Position numbers and translations under genes: made by a program. From Archivesica marissinica (Eukaryota; Mollusca; Bivalvia; Venerida; Vesicomyidae), in contig CM026397.1 of assembly GCA_014843695.1 (NCBI GenBank), positions 33,136,056 to 33,200,055 of the forward strand: DNA of 64,000 nucleotides, in the 5' to 3' direction. The notes below the pieces were generated by a model. It was not told where the DNA came from, did not search any database, and saw only the letters and a list, made by a program, of their open reading frames with translations. Every line of letters begins with the position of its first letter. Positions within the stretch are counted from its first letter, which is position 1. Shown in pieces: positions 1 to 11,280 of the stretch.

Positions 1-1330
1 TGTCGAGCGTCCTGCCTACAATCTCCCCTTACATAATGGCTTCATCTGAATGTTCTACACAAAAGTACAGCTAGTCAAACCTTCATATAAATCTGCAAAA
101 ATAATAGTCCCACGTACAAAAAATCCTGCATTCATATGTAAATGAGGCAGTAGTTTTGTAGCCTGGTAACACTGTGAATCATTCTATTATTCTTATATGA
201 TTTGGTCATATAGACATCCATCAGTTGCCAATTTATTTGTCAGAATAGGAAATTCCATGTGTTGGGCATCAGCTTCCATCTTCCTAAACAGTACATAATT
301 AACATGATTTGTCCAGTGTCATCATTATTTATCTAGCCTCTATTCGACTTTCAACACATCATATTCCCCTATTCCTACCATCACAAAATTATTTTTCACA
401 AACTGTGTAGTGGAGGTGAATATTTTTATTGGTCTTTGTAAGAGGTCTCACAACATCCCAATCTTTGCAGCAATGCTCAATATAAATGTAACTGGAAAGC
501 CCCGCTTCAATTAAAGTCCAATTAGTGAGGATACGTCTGCTTCTGACTGGAGAAATTCCTAGTTTTAAATTAAAATGTCTACAGTTTATTCCTGTGCCAT
601 AAGCCTCTCAGCAACTGATAAGCCTTTAGGCTTTTCCTGGTTGTTACACAGTAGAAATGAGCTCCCAACAATCAAGATAACCCCATCACACATGCCATCA
701 TTGTTCTGGTTGGTCGCTCTGGAATTTTCTCTGCTTAATTTCCGACAAAACATAAACTCACACAACAGAAAGCACTGACAATCAGATTGTCAATCCTCTG
801 GCCAGTTTTGTGAAGCCATTAGCACCAGCCTGACTTGGAGAATTTCTCACACTGACTAAGCACAAAAGTAACTTGAACAAGTTCAATAAGAAAATAAACA
901 CTACTATTCTTCCTCTTTTAGAAGAAAGCTTGCAGAATAACTGAGAAAGTGCACCATGCTGTGGAGCATGCAGTTGACTATAACACTTCATAAGTGAATA
1001 ATGCAGGCGTAAGTACGTTATGGCTGAGTGGCAAAGAAAAGAGCTTATGACCATAAGTTTTTCTGAGTGCTGAAAGATTTACGACTTTATGTAAAGCTAT
1101 AAGCAGTGAATGATAGTTTTAGGCCATATGGAATTTGTCAAAAGCGGAAAAATCATAGATGTTTTTCTATCAAGTCTGCATCTCTATGAAGATTAAAGTG
1201 ATACACCATACAGAAAACACATAAATCTGATTACAGCTAACATTTTAGATTGCACAACCAATTCATACTGACAACTGTTTTTATAAATTTATTTTGAATC
1301 AAGATGGCTGAAACGCACAATAATTTCTTC
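1..1330. other. Unique AT-rich sequence, no gene seen
   Basis: I see no convincing exon, RNA gene or recognised repeat here. The open frames are short (67 and 90 residues), have low-complexity composition and match no family I recognise. Confidence 0.5.
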
Positions 1331-1334
1331 CATT

Positions 1335-2215
1335 GTGCTCTCCCTAATGGTCGGGCGTCATAGCTTCAGTTCCAATCTGCTCTCCATGACTAACTGTCTA
1401 AAATCTTTCTTCTGTTCTATTCTGCTCTCCCCAGCTGTCAGGAATCATATATTCAGTTCCATTCTGAGCTCCCTAAACTGTATCTTTTGTTTCATTCTAT
1501 TCTCACTGACTAATGGGTCTCACATCTTCTATTCCATTCTTCTCTCTCGGAGTAACTGTCCTGTATCTTCCATTCTATTCTGCTCTCTGTAACTAGCGGG
1601 TTTCATATCGGTTCCAATTTGCTCTAGCTGACTGACTTGTCTTGTATCTTCTGTTTCATTCTATTCTTCCAGACTGATAGGGCTCATATTTTCTGTTCCA
1701 TTCTGCCCTTCCATAACATGGGTTTCATATCCTTTGTTCCATTCTGCTCACACTGCTAAATAAACGGTCTCACATTTTCTTGTCGGCTCTATCTGACTGA
1801 CGAGTCTCGTTTCTTCTATTCCATTCAGTTCTCCTTGACTGACAAGTCTCGTTTCTTCCATTCCATTTAGTTCTCCTTGACTGACAAGTCTCATTTCTCC
1901 TATTCCATTCAGTTCTCCCTGACTGACAAGTCTCATTTCTTCTATTCCATTCAGTTCTCCTTGACTGACAAGTCTCATTTCTTCTATTCCATTCAGTTCT
2001 CCCTGACTGACAAGTCTCATTTCTTCTATTCCATTCAGTTCTCCCTGACTGATGAGTCTCGTTTCTCCTATTCCATTCAGTTCTCCTTGACTGACGAGTC
2101 TAGTTTCTTCTATTCCATTTAGTTCTCCCTGACTGACGAGTCTAGTTTCTCCTATTCCATTCTGCTTCCTCTCCTTGACTGACTGATCTAGTATATATTG
2201 TTTCATTCCCCTCTT
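1335..2215. repeat. 42-bp minisatellite with degenerate left half
   Basis: From about 1780 to 2200 a 42-bp unit (core GACTGACAAGTCTCATTTCT followed by a TTCCATTCAGTTCTCC-like stretch) repeats about ten times with few changes. Between 1335 and 1780 the same motifs (TTCCATTCTGCTCTCC, GACTGA) recur with irregular spacing, which looks like older, decayed units. Because 42 is divisible by three, a 157-residue minus-strand frame made of 14-residue repeats runs through it. I regard that frame as a by-product. Confidence 0.9.
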
Positions 2216-2221
2216 TCTCAC

Positions 2222-3041
2222 CGACTACTCATGAATACTCTACTATAATTACCTCCTTCGCACAAACCCTAATAGATATAGACTAGTCAGTGTGAGACAA
2301 TCTGCATAACAGTAAATAGTGAAATCAACCCAAAACTTACTAGCAGTGAGTACATTCAAAACCAAAATCAGATAGAATTGAATTTTACATAAATATCTCC
2401 TATATTTTGTGTATGACTGACTGTATGCATATTTTGCCAAATATTTGAACAAACTGAACGTTAACAGATTTAAGTTAATTGCATCATCAAACATGTTCAG
2501 CTTTCAGATAAAATAATTATTTTCTGTTTTTTTATAGACTGTAAGGTTGTACTAAGACTCCAATCTGCCGCCTTTGCACAACGCTTGGCCGTTTCTGATG
2601 AAATACAGAAGGCGCATAATCACAAACAGTAGTCTATCAGGCTCCTAATGACACAGAATTACATAGTTACATCAATCTTGCAGGAAATAGGATCCCGTTA
2701 ATACCCTACACTTCCCTTTTCATTAGGCAAATCATATAAAAATTCTAATAAATCACACATTTTTTGACAATTATCAGTACAGACATATAAAAATTACCTC
2801 AAAGAGGCAGAGAAATTCAAACCGTAATTCTTTCATTAAAGGTAACAATATCCTAGTTCAAAAACACTTCATGATCAAATGTAAAGAATACAAATCAATC
2901 ATTTATAAAAACTGACAGCATGATATATCTTTTGGGGGAAAAAGGCTGCCATTACTGCTGCAGGCAACATGTGATTAAAAATGTGTATGGCACGAGTTCC
3001 CTCCAGTTCACAGGAAAGGGGACTTTTGGCTGTTCTCTTGG
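2222..3041. other. Unique sequence, nothing identified
   Basis: AT-rich with no repeat family shared with the rest of the window and no coding signal. Confidence 0.45.
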
Positions 3042-3221
3042 TTAACTCTTTGCAGCTTAGCGGTGAAAATAACAGGCGAATATGTCATGAAATTTCATAA
3101 ATTTGAATTGAATGACACAATTATAATGACATTGCATGACCTATAAATATATGAGTTGTTGGCTGCTACAATTGTTTGAACTATTTATAGCCTTTATTTT
3201 ACCCAGCATGCAAAGAGTTAA
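3042..3221 (-). mobile_element. MITE family A, copy 1
   Basis: A 180-bp element runs from TTAA to TTAA. Its termini are inverted: CTCTTTGCAGCTTAGCGG on the left and GCATGCAAAGAG on the right. The interior carries the marks used to recognise the other copies: GGTGAAAATAACAG near one end, and CTACAATTRTTTGAACTATTTATAGC followed by a TTTATTTTACCCAGCATGC-like stretch near the other. There is no coding capacity. TTAA boundaries suggest a non-autonomous piggyBac-like or Kolobok-like element. Confidence 0.8.
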
Positions 3222-4300
3222 ATTTAGGGAATGCTCAGTTTCCTAATAATTCACCCAGGAAGGAAAGCATTAATACTGACTTAGTACAAAGCAAAACTCC
3301 TGCTTGTACATTGGCATTGAAAGGGCTGCGTTCAGTTGCAAAAGCATGGCAATTCCACCCGCTATCCCTCGGTTTTGTCCAAATGGTGAATGTTTGCAAG
3401 GACTATATCTAGATAGCACAATAACTCACCGGTGACATCATTGTTTTACCAGATTTTGACCCAGATACATCTATATCATACTGTCACGAACAGATATATA
3501 TATATATACCAATAATCTATATAGATCTATACAAACCACTTTGTGAACAATCTCAAAATCGAGCTTAGTCAGTCAGTCCTTACTTACCAACAACAGTCAC
3601 CCTTAAATGAGAGCATTGTTTGGGCAGGTACCACCCACATATATCAGTACCCAATTTATTCAAAGCACAGTAATATATACATATTATGCAGCTATGGAGA
3701 TAGAAGCTGCTGAAGACGCGGAGAAAACAATGAAACATGCAGTAACAGAACCCATAAGTTATAGCCATATGTTGTGATTCCAAAAAATCTGTCATGTGCA
3801 GTACTCCTTTGTTTCCACCAAGATTCATGTTATGGTCTCAAATTTTCTGTTTTCAATGAAAATAGATGGTTCACATTACAAAATTCATTTCAAATGTCAA
3901 AGCAGTAATACAAATAATTATGGGTTACCAGAAACAATCAATAACATAATGTGCTGTTTACTGAGAATGGGGCATTCTTTATTTCCCTTATTGTTCCCAG
4001 TAAATCTTAGAGACAGAGACTAGAACTGACTTCACATGCACAGAAATGCTTCATTTTTACTAAGAATTATTACACAACAGAAGATTTACGTCAAGTCCAT
4101 TAGTGTCAGCGTGAATGATTTGAGTTATTGGTTTCCATGAATTAAACATAAAAGATTAAGTGTGTTCCTTTACTAATTCAATTCAGCAACATTTTTAATC
4201 AGTTTAGTAACAAACTTGTAATGATATATGTGACAATATTAATCAGTTTAATTAATAACGTTGTAACACTATCTGTGAACAATTATAATCATTATAATAA
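3222..4300. other. Unique sequence with a short (TA)n run
   Basis: Nothing gene-like is seen. A short TA dinucleotide tract lies near 3492-3507. The open frames near 3580-4023 have no recognisable domain. Confidence 0.45.
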
Positions 4301-4663
4301 CGTACTTGTAAAGATGCACGTACTTGTAAAGATGCACATACTTGTAAAGATGCACGTACTTGTAAAGATGCACATACTTGTAAATATGCACGTACTTGTA
4401 AAGATGCACGTACTTGTAAAGATGCACGTACTTGTAAAGATGCACATACTTGTAAAGATGCACATACTTGTAAAGATGCACGTACTTGTAAAGATGCACG
4501 TACTTGTAAATATGCACATACTTGTAAAGATGCACATACTTGTAAAGATACACGTACTTGTAAATATGCACATACTTGTATATATGCACATACTTGTAAA
4601 GATGCACATACTTGTAAAGATGCACATACTTGTAAAGATGCACGTACTTGTAAAGATGCACGT
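4301..4663. repeat. 18-bp minisatellite, about 20 copies
   Basis: The unit AAGATGCACGTACTTGTA repeats with a common G/A variant (CACG or CACA) and an occasional AAATATGCAC form. The 18-bp period is free of stops in several frames on both strands, giving spurious frames with six-residue periodicity. Confidence 0.95.
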
Positions 4664-4889
4664 AATAATTCTAAGCATATTACATTTCATATTCTTAATG
4701 ATATGTCTCAATTTGATTCTACTTTTAGTTTTTAATTAGCGGCAGTTCCTCAGTTTGACCTAGTACATAGTACATATTTAATTCTATATTATGTACTGTA
4801 TATTTCCAGTCATAAGTCAACCATTTTCTCATCTAGAAATATGATAAAATTAATATGTCAACACCTATGGACGTGAAACATAACATACT

Positions 4890-5223
4890 TTTTACATTTG
4901 TTGGAACTTTCTGTCTGTTTTATAATTTTGTTTTATGTAATATAACAATTGACGTAAATGATTATTTACATTATAAACCATAGAAAACATAGAAAACGCT
5001 GATACACAAACTTCATATTATTGTTGTTATGTTATGTTATATATCGGGTTTTACGCCTGCATCGGCACCACTTTGGGCTTTATCGCCGGCGGGCAGTTTA
5101 CCTACCAACACCTTTCCTTTTTCATATAAATGAGATTATTGTTGTGCATCAGTGCGTTATATGTGATTTGTCAACCAGATATATCAAATTTAGGCCAGTT
5201 TCATTCAAAAATGAGAGAGAAAA
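4890..5223. repeat. Interspersed repeat family F, copy 1
   Basis: This stretch aligns by eye with 11170-11860. Shared landmarks in the same order are TTTGTTGGAACTTT, ATATAACAATT, a TTATAAACCATAG-like block, TTGTTGTGCATCAGTG, and TTCATTCAAAAATGAGAGAG. A truncated SINE-2 interrupts it at 5028-5134. The element type is unknown; I see no inverted termini and no coding frame. Confidence 0.7.
5028..5134 (-). mobile_element. SINE-2, truncated copy inside family F
   Basis: It has the SINE-2 3' part in minus orientation (CGGGTTTTACGCCTGCATC, then GGGCAGTTTACCTACCAACA) and stops at TTCATATAAATGAG, so the tRNA head is missing. It is flanked by an 11-bp direct repeat, ATTATTGTTGT, at 5017-5027 and 5135-5145, which is a plausible target-site duplication. 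Confidence 0.8.
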
Positions 5224-5562
5224 AACATTGCCATAACCAATGTACTAAGTCCACAAAGTACACTCCAGGTTATGGAATGATCAAGGTTAAAAACATTGCC
5301 ATAACCAATGTACTAAGTCCACAAAGTACACTGCAGGTTATGGAATGATCAAGGTTAAAAACATTGCCATAACCAATGTACTAAGTCCACAAAGTACACT
5401 CCAGGTTATGGAATGATCAAGGTTAAAAACATTGCCATAACCAATGTACTAAGTCCACAAAGTACACTCCAGGTTATGGAAGGATCAAGGTTAAAAACAT
5501 TACCATAACCAATGTACTAAGTCCACAAAGTACACTCCAGGCTATGGAAGGATCAAGGTTAA
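5224..5562. repeat. 68-bp minisatellite, 5 copies
   Basis: The unit starts AACATTGCCATAACCAATGT and ends near ATGATCAAGGTTAAA. It has grown out of the right part of family F: the corresponding region of copy 2 (about 11840-12160) is present once, without amplification. Confidence 0.95.
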
Positions 5563-6203
5563 CATCAGGTTCTCAAGCCATAGCAAAGTTATCTGGGAAT
5601 ATATACGTTAATGATGATGTTATGGTAACTGTGTTAATGTTAAATGTCCCTTGTAATTCTATTTAGCAATTGTTTAATGCAGAGTTATGCATGTTATGGT
5701 ATGTATTCATATTATGTATTGCGCTGTGTATAGATGAAACTGGAATTAGGATAAAAAATTGTTGGAAAAATGGTAATTGTTAATTTTGTAACGAAATTGT
5801 GGAATTTCGAAGCAATTGATAGTAACTGTAATAAAATTAGGTAACAAACCTCTGAATTTATACGACAATTTATGATAAGTACAATATAATTCTATAAATT
5901 AGCTGTGAAAATATGAGTTTATTTACGTAATTGTAAATTATGCAGCAAAGCTCAGAAAAATAAATTCTGTAAAAAGGTTACTGTTAATGATCGCAGTAAA
6001 TAGTGCAGTACGATATAATTATAAATTTCATAGAATTTTTATTCTTAAAACACTGTCGTGATGTCATACCTTTGTGCTTGCAGTCCATTATTTTTAATAT
6101 TGGACTGGTGTCAAAAGGCCAGAGTATTATATTAAATCCTACGCGTACATGTACGAAATTAACTGTTTTAATTAGTAGGATCTTGTTATATAAGTGTGTG
6201 TTT
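5563..6203. other. Unique AT-rich sequence
   Basis: No repeat family or coding evidence is recognised. Confidence 0.45.
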
Positions 6204-6328
6204 TAAGTAGGATATAAGCTTCAAACGGATCCAATATGTAAAATATTGGCACTGTCTTCGACGCTATGCACCACCCACAGTCCAATATTTTACATATTGG
6301 ATCGTTTTTGGCTTATATCCTATACTTA
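6204..6328. mobile_element. Foldback element, 125 bp
   Basis: Two arms of about 46 nt (left 6204-6249, right near 6273-6328) are near-perfect inverted complements, with TAAGTAGGATATAAGC opposed to GCTTATATCCTATACTTA, around a loop of about 25 nt. It is a typical small hairpin MITE or foldback. No clear target duplication is seen. Confidence 0.7.
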
Positions 6329-6377
6329 AAATCCGACTGTATATTTCTGAATGCCCTTTGATTAAACTGTTTGGTTT

Positions 6378-6688
6378 TATATATCCCACCTCCATAGATA
6401 TTACTAGGACTACATGAGATTCTGGCCTTTATTATGAACAATGGTTTGGCTCTTACATTGTCAATGTATGTTTGTATTGGTAATGACATCAAGGTGTTTC
6501 TATGAGGGAAACGGTTCATGAACATTGGTTTGGTTACTACATTGTCAATGTATGTCGTATTGGTAATGGCATCAAGAGGTGCTTCTATGAGGGAAAGGGT
6601 TCATGCACATTGGTTTGGCTACTACATTGTCAATGTATGTCGTATTGGTAATGGCATCAAGAGATGCTTCTATGAGGGAAAGGGTTAA
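6378..6688 (+). mobile_element. MITE family E, copy 1, with amplified right end
   Basis: The left end is truncated. The body (CACCTCCATAGATATTACT, TGAGATTCTGGCCTTTATTA) matches the other E copies and it ends CTATGAGGGAAAGGGTTAA. The last segment is present three times with a period of about 85 bp (starts near 6434, 6518 and 6603). Each repeat ends in a copy of the terminal GAGGGAAA-GGTT sequence. Confidence 0.8.
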
Positions 6689-6818
6689 AGCAATGTTATA
6701 ATTTATAGGATAGTGAGGCATAAGATATCCCAAATTTAGCAGCATCCCTGATTTTAAATGCCCGGTGAATAGCACTGATAAATGGGATCTCAGTTTATAG
6801 TACATTCCCGAAAAAATG

Positions 6819-8755
6819 TTAACCCATAACCTGCCGATCACGATTCAGATGGCACAGAACCTGCCGTCTGATCAGGCTCCATGCTGTTTGCTATTTGGAT
6901 AGCTAAAACACTTGTCTGAATAGCATACAGCACAGAGCCAGATCAGATGGCACAGAACCTGCCGTCTGATCAGGCTCTATGCTGTTTGCTATTTGGATAG
7001 TTAAAACACTTGTCTGAATAGCATACAGCACAGAGCCAGATCAGATGGCACAGAACCTGCCGTCTGATCAGGCTCTATGCTGTTTGCTATTTGGATAGTT
7101 AAAACACTTGTCTGAATAGCATACAGCACAGAGCCAGATCAGATGGCACAGAACCTGCCGTCTGATCAGGCTCTATGCTGTTTGCTATTTGGATAGTTAA
7201 AACACTTGTCTGAATAGCATACAGCACAGATCCAGATCAGATGGCACAGAACCTGCCGTCTGATCAGGCTCTATGCTGTTTGCTATTTGGATAGCTAAAA
7301 CACTTGTCTGAATAGCATACAGCACAGAGCCAGATCAGATGGCACAGAACCTGCCGTCTGATCAGGCTCTATGCTGTTTGCTATTTGGATAGCTAAAACA
7401 CTTGTCTGAATAGCATACAGCACAAAGCCAGATCAGATGGCACAGAACCTGCCGTCTGATCAGGCTCTATGCTGTTTGCTATTTGGATAGCTAAAACACT
7501 TGTCTGAATAGCATACAGCACAGAGCCAGATCAGATGGCACAGAACCTGCCGTCTGATCAGGCTCTATGCTGTTTGCTATTTGGATAGTTAAAACACTTG
7601 TCTGAATAGCATACAGCACAGAGCCAGATCAGATGGCACAGACCCTGCCGTCTGATCAGGCTCTATGCTGTTTGCTATTTGGATAGTTAAAACACTTGTC
7701 TGAATAGCATACAGCACAGAGCCAGATCAGATGGCACAGAACCTGCCGTCTGATCAAGCTCTATGCTGTTTGCTATTTGGATAGTTAAAACACTTGTCTG
7801 AATAGCATACAGCACAGAGCCAGATCAGATGGCACAGAACCTGCCGTCTGATCAGGCTCTATGCTGTTTGCTATTTGGATAGCTAAAACACTTGTCTGAA
7901 TAGCATACAGCACAGAGCCAGATCAGATGGCACAGAACCCTTGTCTGAATAGCATACAGCACAGAGCCAGATCAGATGGCACAGAACCCTTGTCTGAATA
8001 GCATACAGCACAGAGCCAGATCAGATGGCACAGAACCCTTGTGTGATCAGGCTCTATGCTGTTTGCTATTTGGATAGCTAAAACCCTTGTCTGAATAGCA
8101 TACAGCACAGAGCCAGATCAGATGGCACAGAACCTGCCGTCTGATCAAGCTCTATGCTGTTTGCTATTTGGATAGTTAAAACACTTGTCTGAATAGCATA
8201 CAGCACAGAGCCAGATCAGATGGCACAGAACCTGCCGTCTGATCAGGCTCTATGCTGTTTGCTATTTGGATAGCTAAAACACTTGTCTGAATAGCATACA
8301 GCACAGAGCCAGATCAGATGGCACAGAACCCTTGTCTGAATAGCATACAGCACAGAGCCAGATCAGATGGCACAGAACCCTTGTCTGAATAGCATACAGC
8401 ACAGAGCCAGATCAGATGGCACAGAACCCTTGTCTGAATAGCATACAGCACAGAGCCAGATCAGATGGCACAGAACCCTTGTGTGATCAGGCTCTATGCT
8501 GTTTGCTATTTGGATAGCTAAAACCCTTGTCTGAATAGCATACAGCACAGAGCCAGATCAGATGGCACAGAACCCTTGTCTGAATAGCATACAGCACAGA
8601 GCCAGATCAGATGGCACAGAACCTGCCGTCTGATCAGGCTCTATGCTGTTTGCTATTTGGATAGTTAAAACACTTGTCTGAATAGCATACAGCACAGATT
8701 TTGATATATGTTGTTTGCACATTTCGTCCAATTTATTCGGCAGATTATGGGTTAA
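6819..8755 (-). mobile_element. MITE family D, copy 1, inflated by an internal array
   Basis: The left boundary is TTAACCCATAACCTGCCGA and the right boundary is its complement, TCGGCAGATTATGGGTTAA, so both TTAA termini and about 19 bp of inverted repeat survive. The right subterminal part (GTTTGCACATTTCGTCCAAT) matches the D copies at 43071 and 48721. Almost everything between is the 98-bp array described separately. Confidence 0.85.
6842..8700. repeat. 98-bp hairpin minisatellite within MITE D
   Basis: The unit contains AGAGCCAGATCAGATGGCAC and its near complement TGCCGTCTGATCAGGCTCTA, so each repeat can fold as a hairpin. About 18 units are present. Deleted 49-bp versions (joining GGCACAGAACCC to TTGTCTGAATAGC) cluster at about 7924-8040 and 8325-8480. 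The stretch 7923-8108 recurs identically at 8363-8548, showing a secondary 440-bp duplication. Confidence 0.95.
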
Positions 8756-9293
8756 TATTACAGGCTCTGTCTGAATCTTTGTCTACACCACTTCTGTCGC
8801 CAATTGGAAAAACTTGGAGCCAACTAAGAGCCATATAGTTTACAGATAAATATTTGTAGCCATGTATTTGACAAAAATATGTGCAAAAATAATAAAATAT
8901 TTTCAATATTTTCGCAAATTCACAAATTTGCCAATATTTTTTTTTTATTGCAATTGGCGCCATTGGCGACCGAAAGTGGGAACCCTGTATTATTATGGTT
9001 GGACGGGGTGGTTGTGGGAGGGGGGGTGGAGGAGGGATCAACCTCACAGCCCCTGGATTTACAGTTTAAAATGTCAATCACTGGACCATTGATCCACTCT
9101 TAAAACTATAACATTTGCAGTCCTTATAAACACACACACTAACTATACTTTATATTTCTGATTCTAAGACAATGCCAGAGACAATTTAAAGATTTATTAT
9201 TTCTATCAATCATCTGTTCTGACAATTCCCTTCTAAGTTCATGGATTTGTGAATCATTCATAATGTGTGAATCATGGACAAGCCAAGTACATG
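8756..9293. other. Unique sequence with a G-rich patch
   Basis: No gene is seen. A G-rich stretch at about 9002-9043 has several runs of three or more G. CGCCAATTGG near 8800 and CAATTGGCG near 8950 form a weak inverted pair. Confidence 0.45.
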
Positions 9294-9307
9294 TAAGACA
9301 TGGTGAT

Positions 9308-9573
9308 GTCCGCCTCCGTGGTCGAGTGGTTACGGTCGCTGACTTGTATACCACTGTAACCTATCATCACTGATGGTCACGGGTTCGAGCCCCGCTCAGG
9401 CCGTGTCTCATTTATATGAAAAAGTTGGCAGTTTCTTACGGAGGTTGGTGCACCCAAGTACTGGTTAACCGCTGGAGCCTGCCCAGGAAAGGTGTTGTTA
9501 GGTAAACTGCCCGCTGGCTATATAGCTCAAAATGGTGCTGATGCAGGCGTAAAACCCGAAATATAACATAACA
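9308..9573 (+). mobile_element. SINE-2, full-length copy
   Basis: The tRNA-like head has A-box-like TGGTCGAGTGGTTACGG and B-box-like GGGTTCGAGCCCC, resembling a class II (Ser/Leu-type) tRNA. The body includes AAGTTGGCAGTTTCTTACGG and CTGGAGCCTGCCCAGGAAAG, and the 3' end is GCAGGCGTAAAACCCGAAAT followed by an ATAACAT-type tail. A 14-bp direct repeat, TAAGACATGGTGAT, at 9294-9307 and 9574-9587 is the target-site duplication. Confidence 0.9.
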
Positions 9574-9711
9574 TAAGACATGGTGATATATTGTCTTCTA
9601 ACAAGTTTTCATACTTACTAAAACTAAATCACAGGCAATGACCAACGGAAGACTCACTCACATACAATGTGCATTCATTGCAATCTTATCTTTCTGAACA
9701 CGATTATCACT

Positions 9712-9880
9712 TTAACCCATTCAACACCAAGTAACTGACATGGACTGGTGCAGGATATTTTTAGACCAATGAATTAATAAGAAAATTACATTTGGACCAA
9801 TTCATTTATCAAAATGGGTAATTTTTGTCTAAAAATAGTAATATTACTGGTAAAAAGTGCAGATCCTGATGAGACGGCTC
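9712..9880 (-). mobile_element. MITE family B, copy 1, truncated
   Basis: It begins TTAACCCATTCAACACC and runs through AAGTAACTGACATGGACTGG to the first arm of the central palindrome (GATCCTGATGAGACGGCTC), then breaks off. The second arm and the right terminus are missing. Confidence 0.85.
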
Positions 9881-10446
9881 TTTAATAACGATTTAATCCA
9901 TTTGTTCTGGTATATTAATGTTACAACATGATGTAAATATTGATAAAATAAAATATGTTTAATCTAATAAGGCTTACTCATCCCAAAAGGGATGTCTGCT
10001 GAATGTACTCAATGTTTGCAAATACCCCCACTCCACTGTGTGGCTAACATGATGTGTATGTACATGGCCACACATAGGCTGTCAGGGATCCGCATAGGCA
10101 TATATCCACATAGGTTGTCAGGGATCCGTAATTATATATATGTCTGCATGCTTGCATTCTTCCCTCTCATGTGCATGGTTACAGATAATCAGAGCAGAAT
10201 GCCGAGTATGCACTTGGGCAATTATACTCTCCAAGGTCAAAATGAACCCGACATGCCATTCCCTTACAGCTTGTGTGCAATCATCTGTGTCAAATACCAG
10301 CATACGTACCTTATTCTACGCAACACATATCATAAAATAATATAACAAGACATTTATTGTAGTTTATATTTTGTTTGATGTGACAGTTATTTTGAAAAGT
10401 GACACATCTCGGAGAAGCATTAATAAGAAACAGAAATCATTCCAGC
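9881..10446. other. Unique sequence with a short local duplication
   Basis: A TGTCAGGGATCCG motif is duplicated near 10080-10126. The 117-residue frame at 9992-10345 has no recognisable domain and is not supported as a gene. Confidence 0.4.
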
Positions 10447-11064
10447 GGGAAACAAATCCCATTGTACCTTAGTTAGTGTTGGCTAGAACCAAACCAACCA
10501 AAAGGGAACCAAATCTCATTGTACCTTAGTTAGTGTTGGATATGGGAACCAAATCTCATTGTACCTTAGTTAGTGTTGGATATGGGAACCAAATCTCATT
10601 GTACCTTAGTTAGTGTTGGCTAGGGGAACCAAATCTCATCGTACCTTAGTTAGTGTTGGCTAGGGGAACCAAATCTCATCGTACCTTAGTTAGTGTTAGC
10701 TAGGGGAAACAAATCTCATCGTACCTTAGTTAGTGTTGGCTAGGGGAACCAAATCTCATTGTACCTTAGTTAGTGTTGGCTAGGGGAACCAAATCTCACT
10801 GTACCTTAGTTAGTGTTGGATAGGGGAACCAAATCTCATTGTACCTCAGTTAGTGTTTGCTAGGGGAACCAAATCTCATCGTACCTTAGTTAGTGTTGGC
10901 TAGGGGAACCAAATCTCATTGTACCTTAGTTAGTGTTTGCTAGGGGAAACGAATCTCATTGTACCTTAGTTAGTGTTGGCTAGGGGAACCAAATCTCATT
11001 GTACCTTAGTTAGTGTTGGCTAGGGGAAACAAATCTCATTGTACCTTAGTTAGTGTTTGCTAGG
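10447..11064. repeat. 40-bp minisatellite, about 15 copies
   Basis: The unit includes GGGGAACCAAATCTCATTGT and ACCTTAGTTAGTGTTGGCTA. Variants (CATC or CATT, GTTGG or GTTTG, AACC or AAAC) are scattered rather than ordered. The first unit or two are degenerate. Confidence 0.95.
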
Positions 11065-11280
11065 TCGTCTAAGAAAAACATGTCGAGGTCCCCGCAAGTG
11101 GGTTTGACAGTAATGGAACATACATACATCAGAATGGCGTGGACAAGCAGCTAGAGAGAACACATCTATACTCTCCTGGCATATCTTTTTTTATTTGTTG
11201 GAACTTTTATTTGCTTGAATATAACAATTTGTTTAGATAATTATTTATAAACCATAGCAAAAGTAGATACAGAAATCTCC

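Noticed and set aside
7923..8548. Two identical 61-residue frames suggesting a duplicated small gene
   Set aside because: Both lie within the 98-bp hairpin array and reflect an array duplication.
9309..9400. tRNA-Ser/Leu gene
   Set aside because: Head of SINE-2, with a flanking target duplication that encloses the whole SINE.
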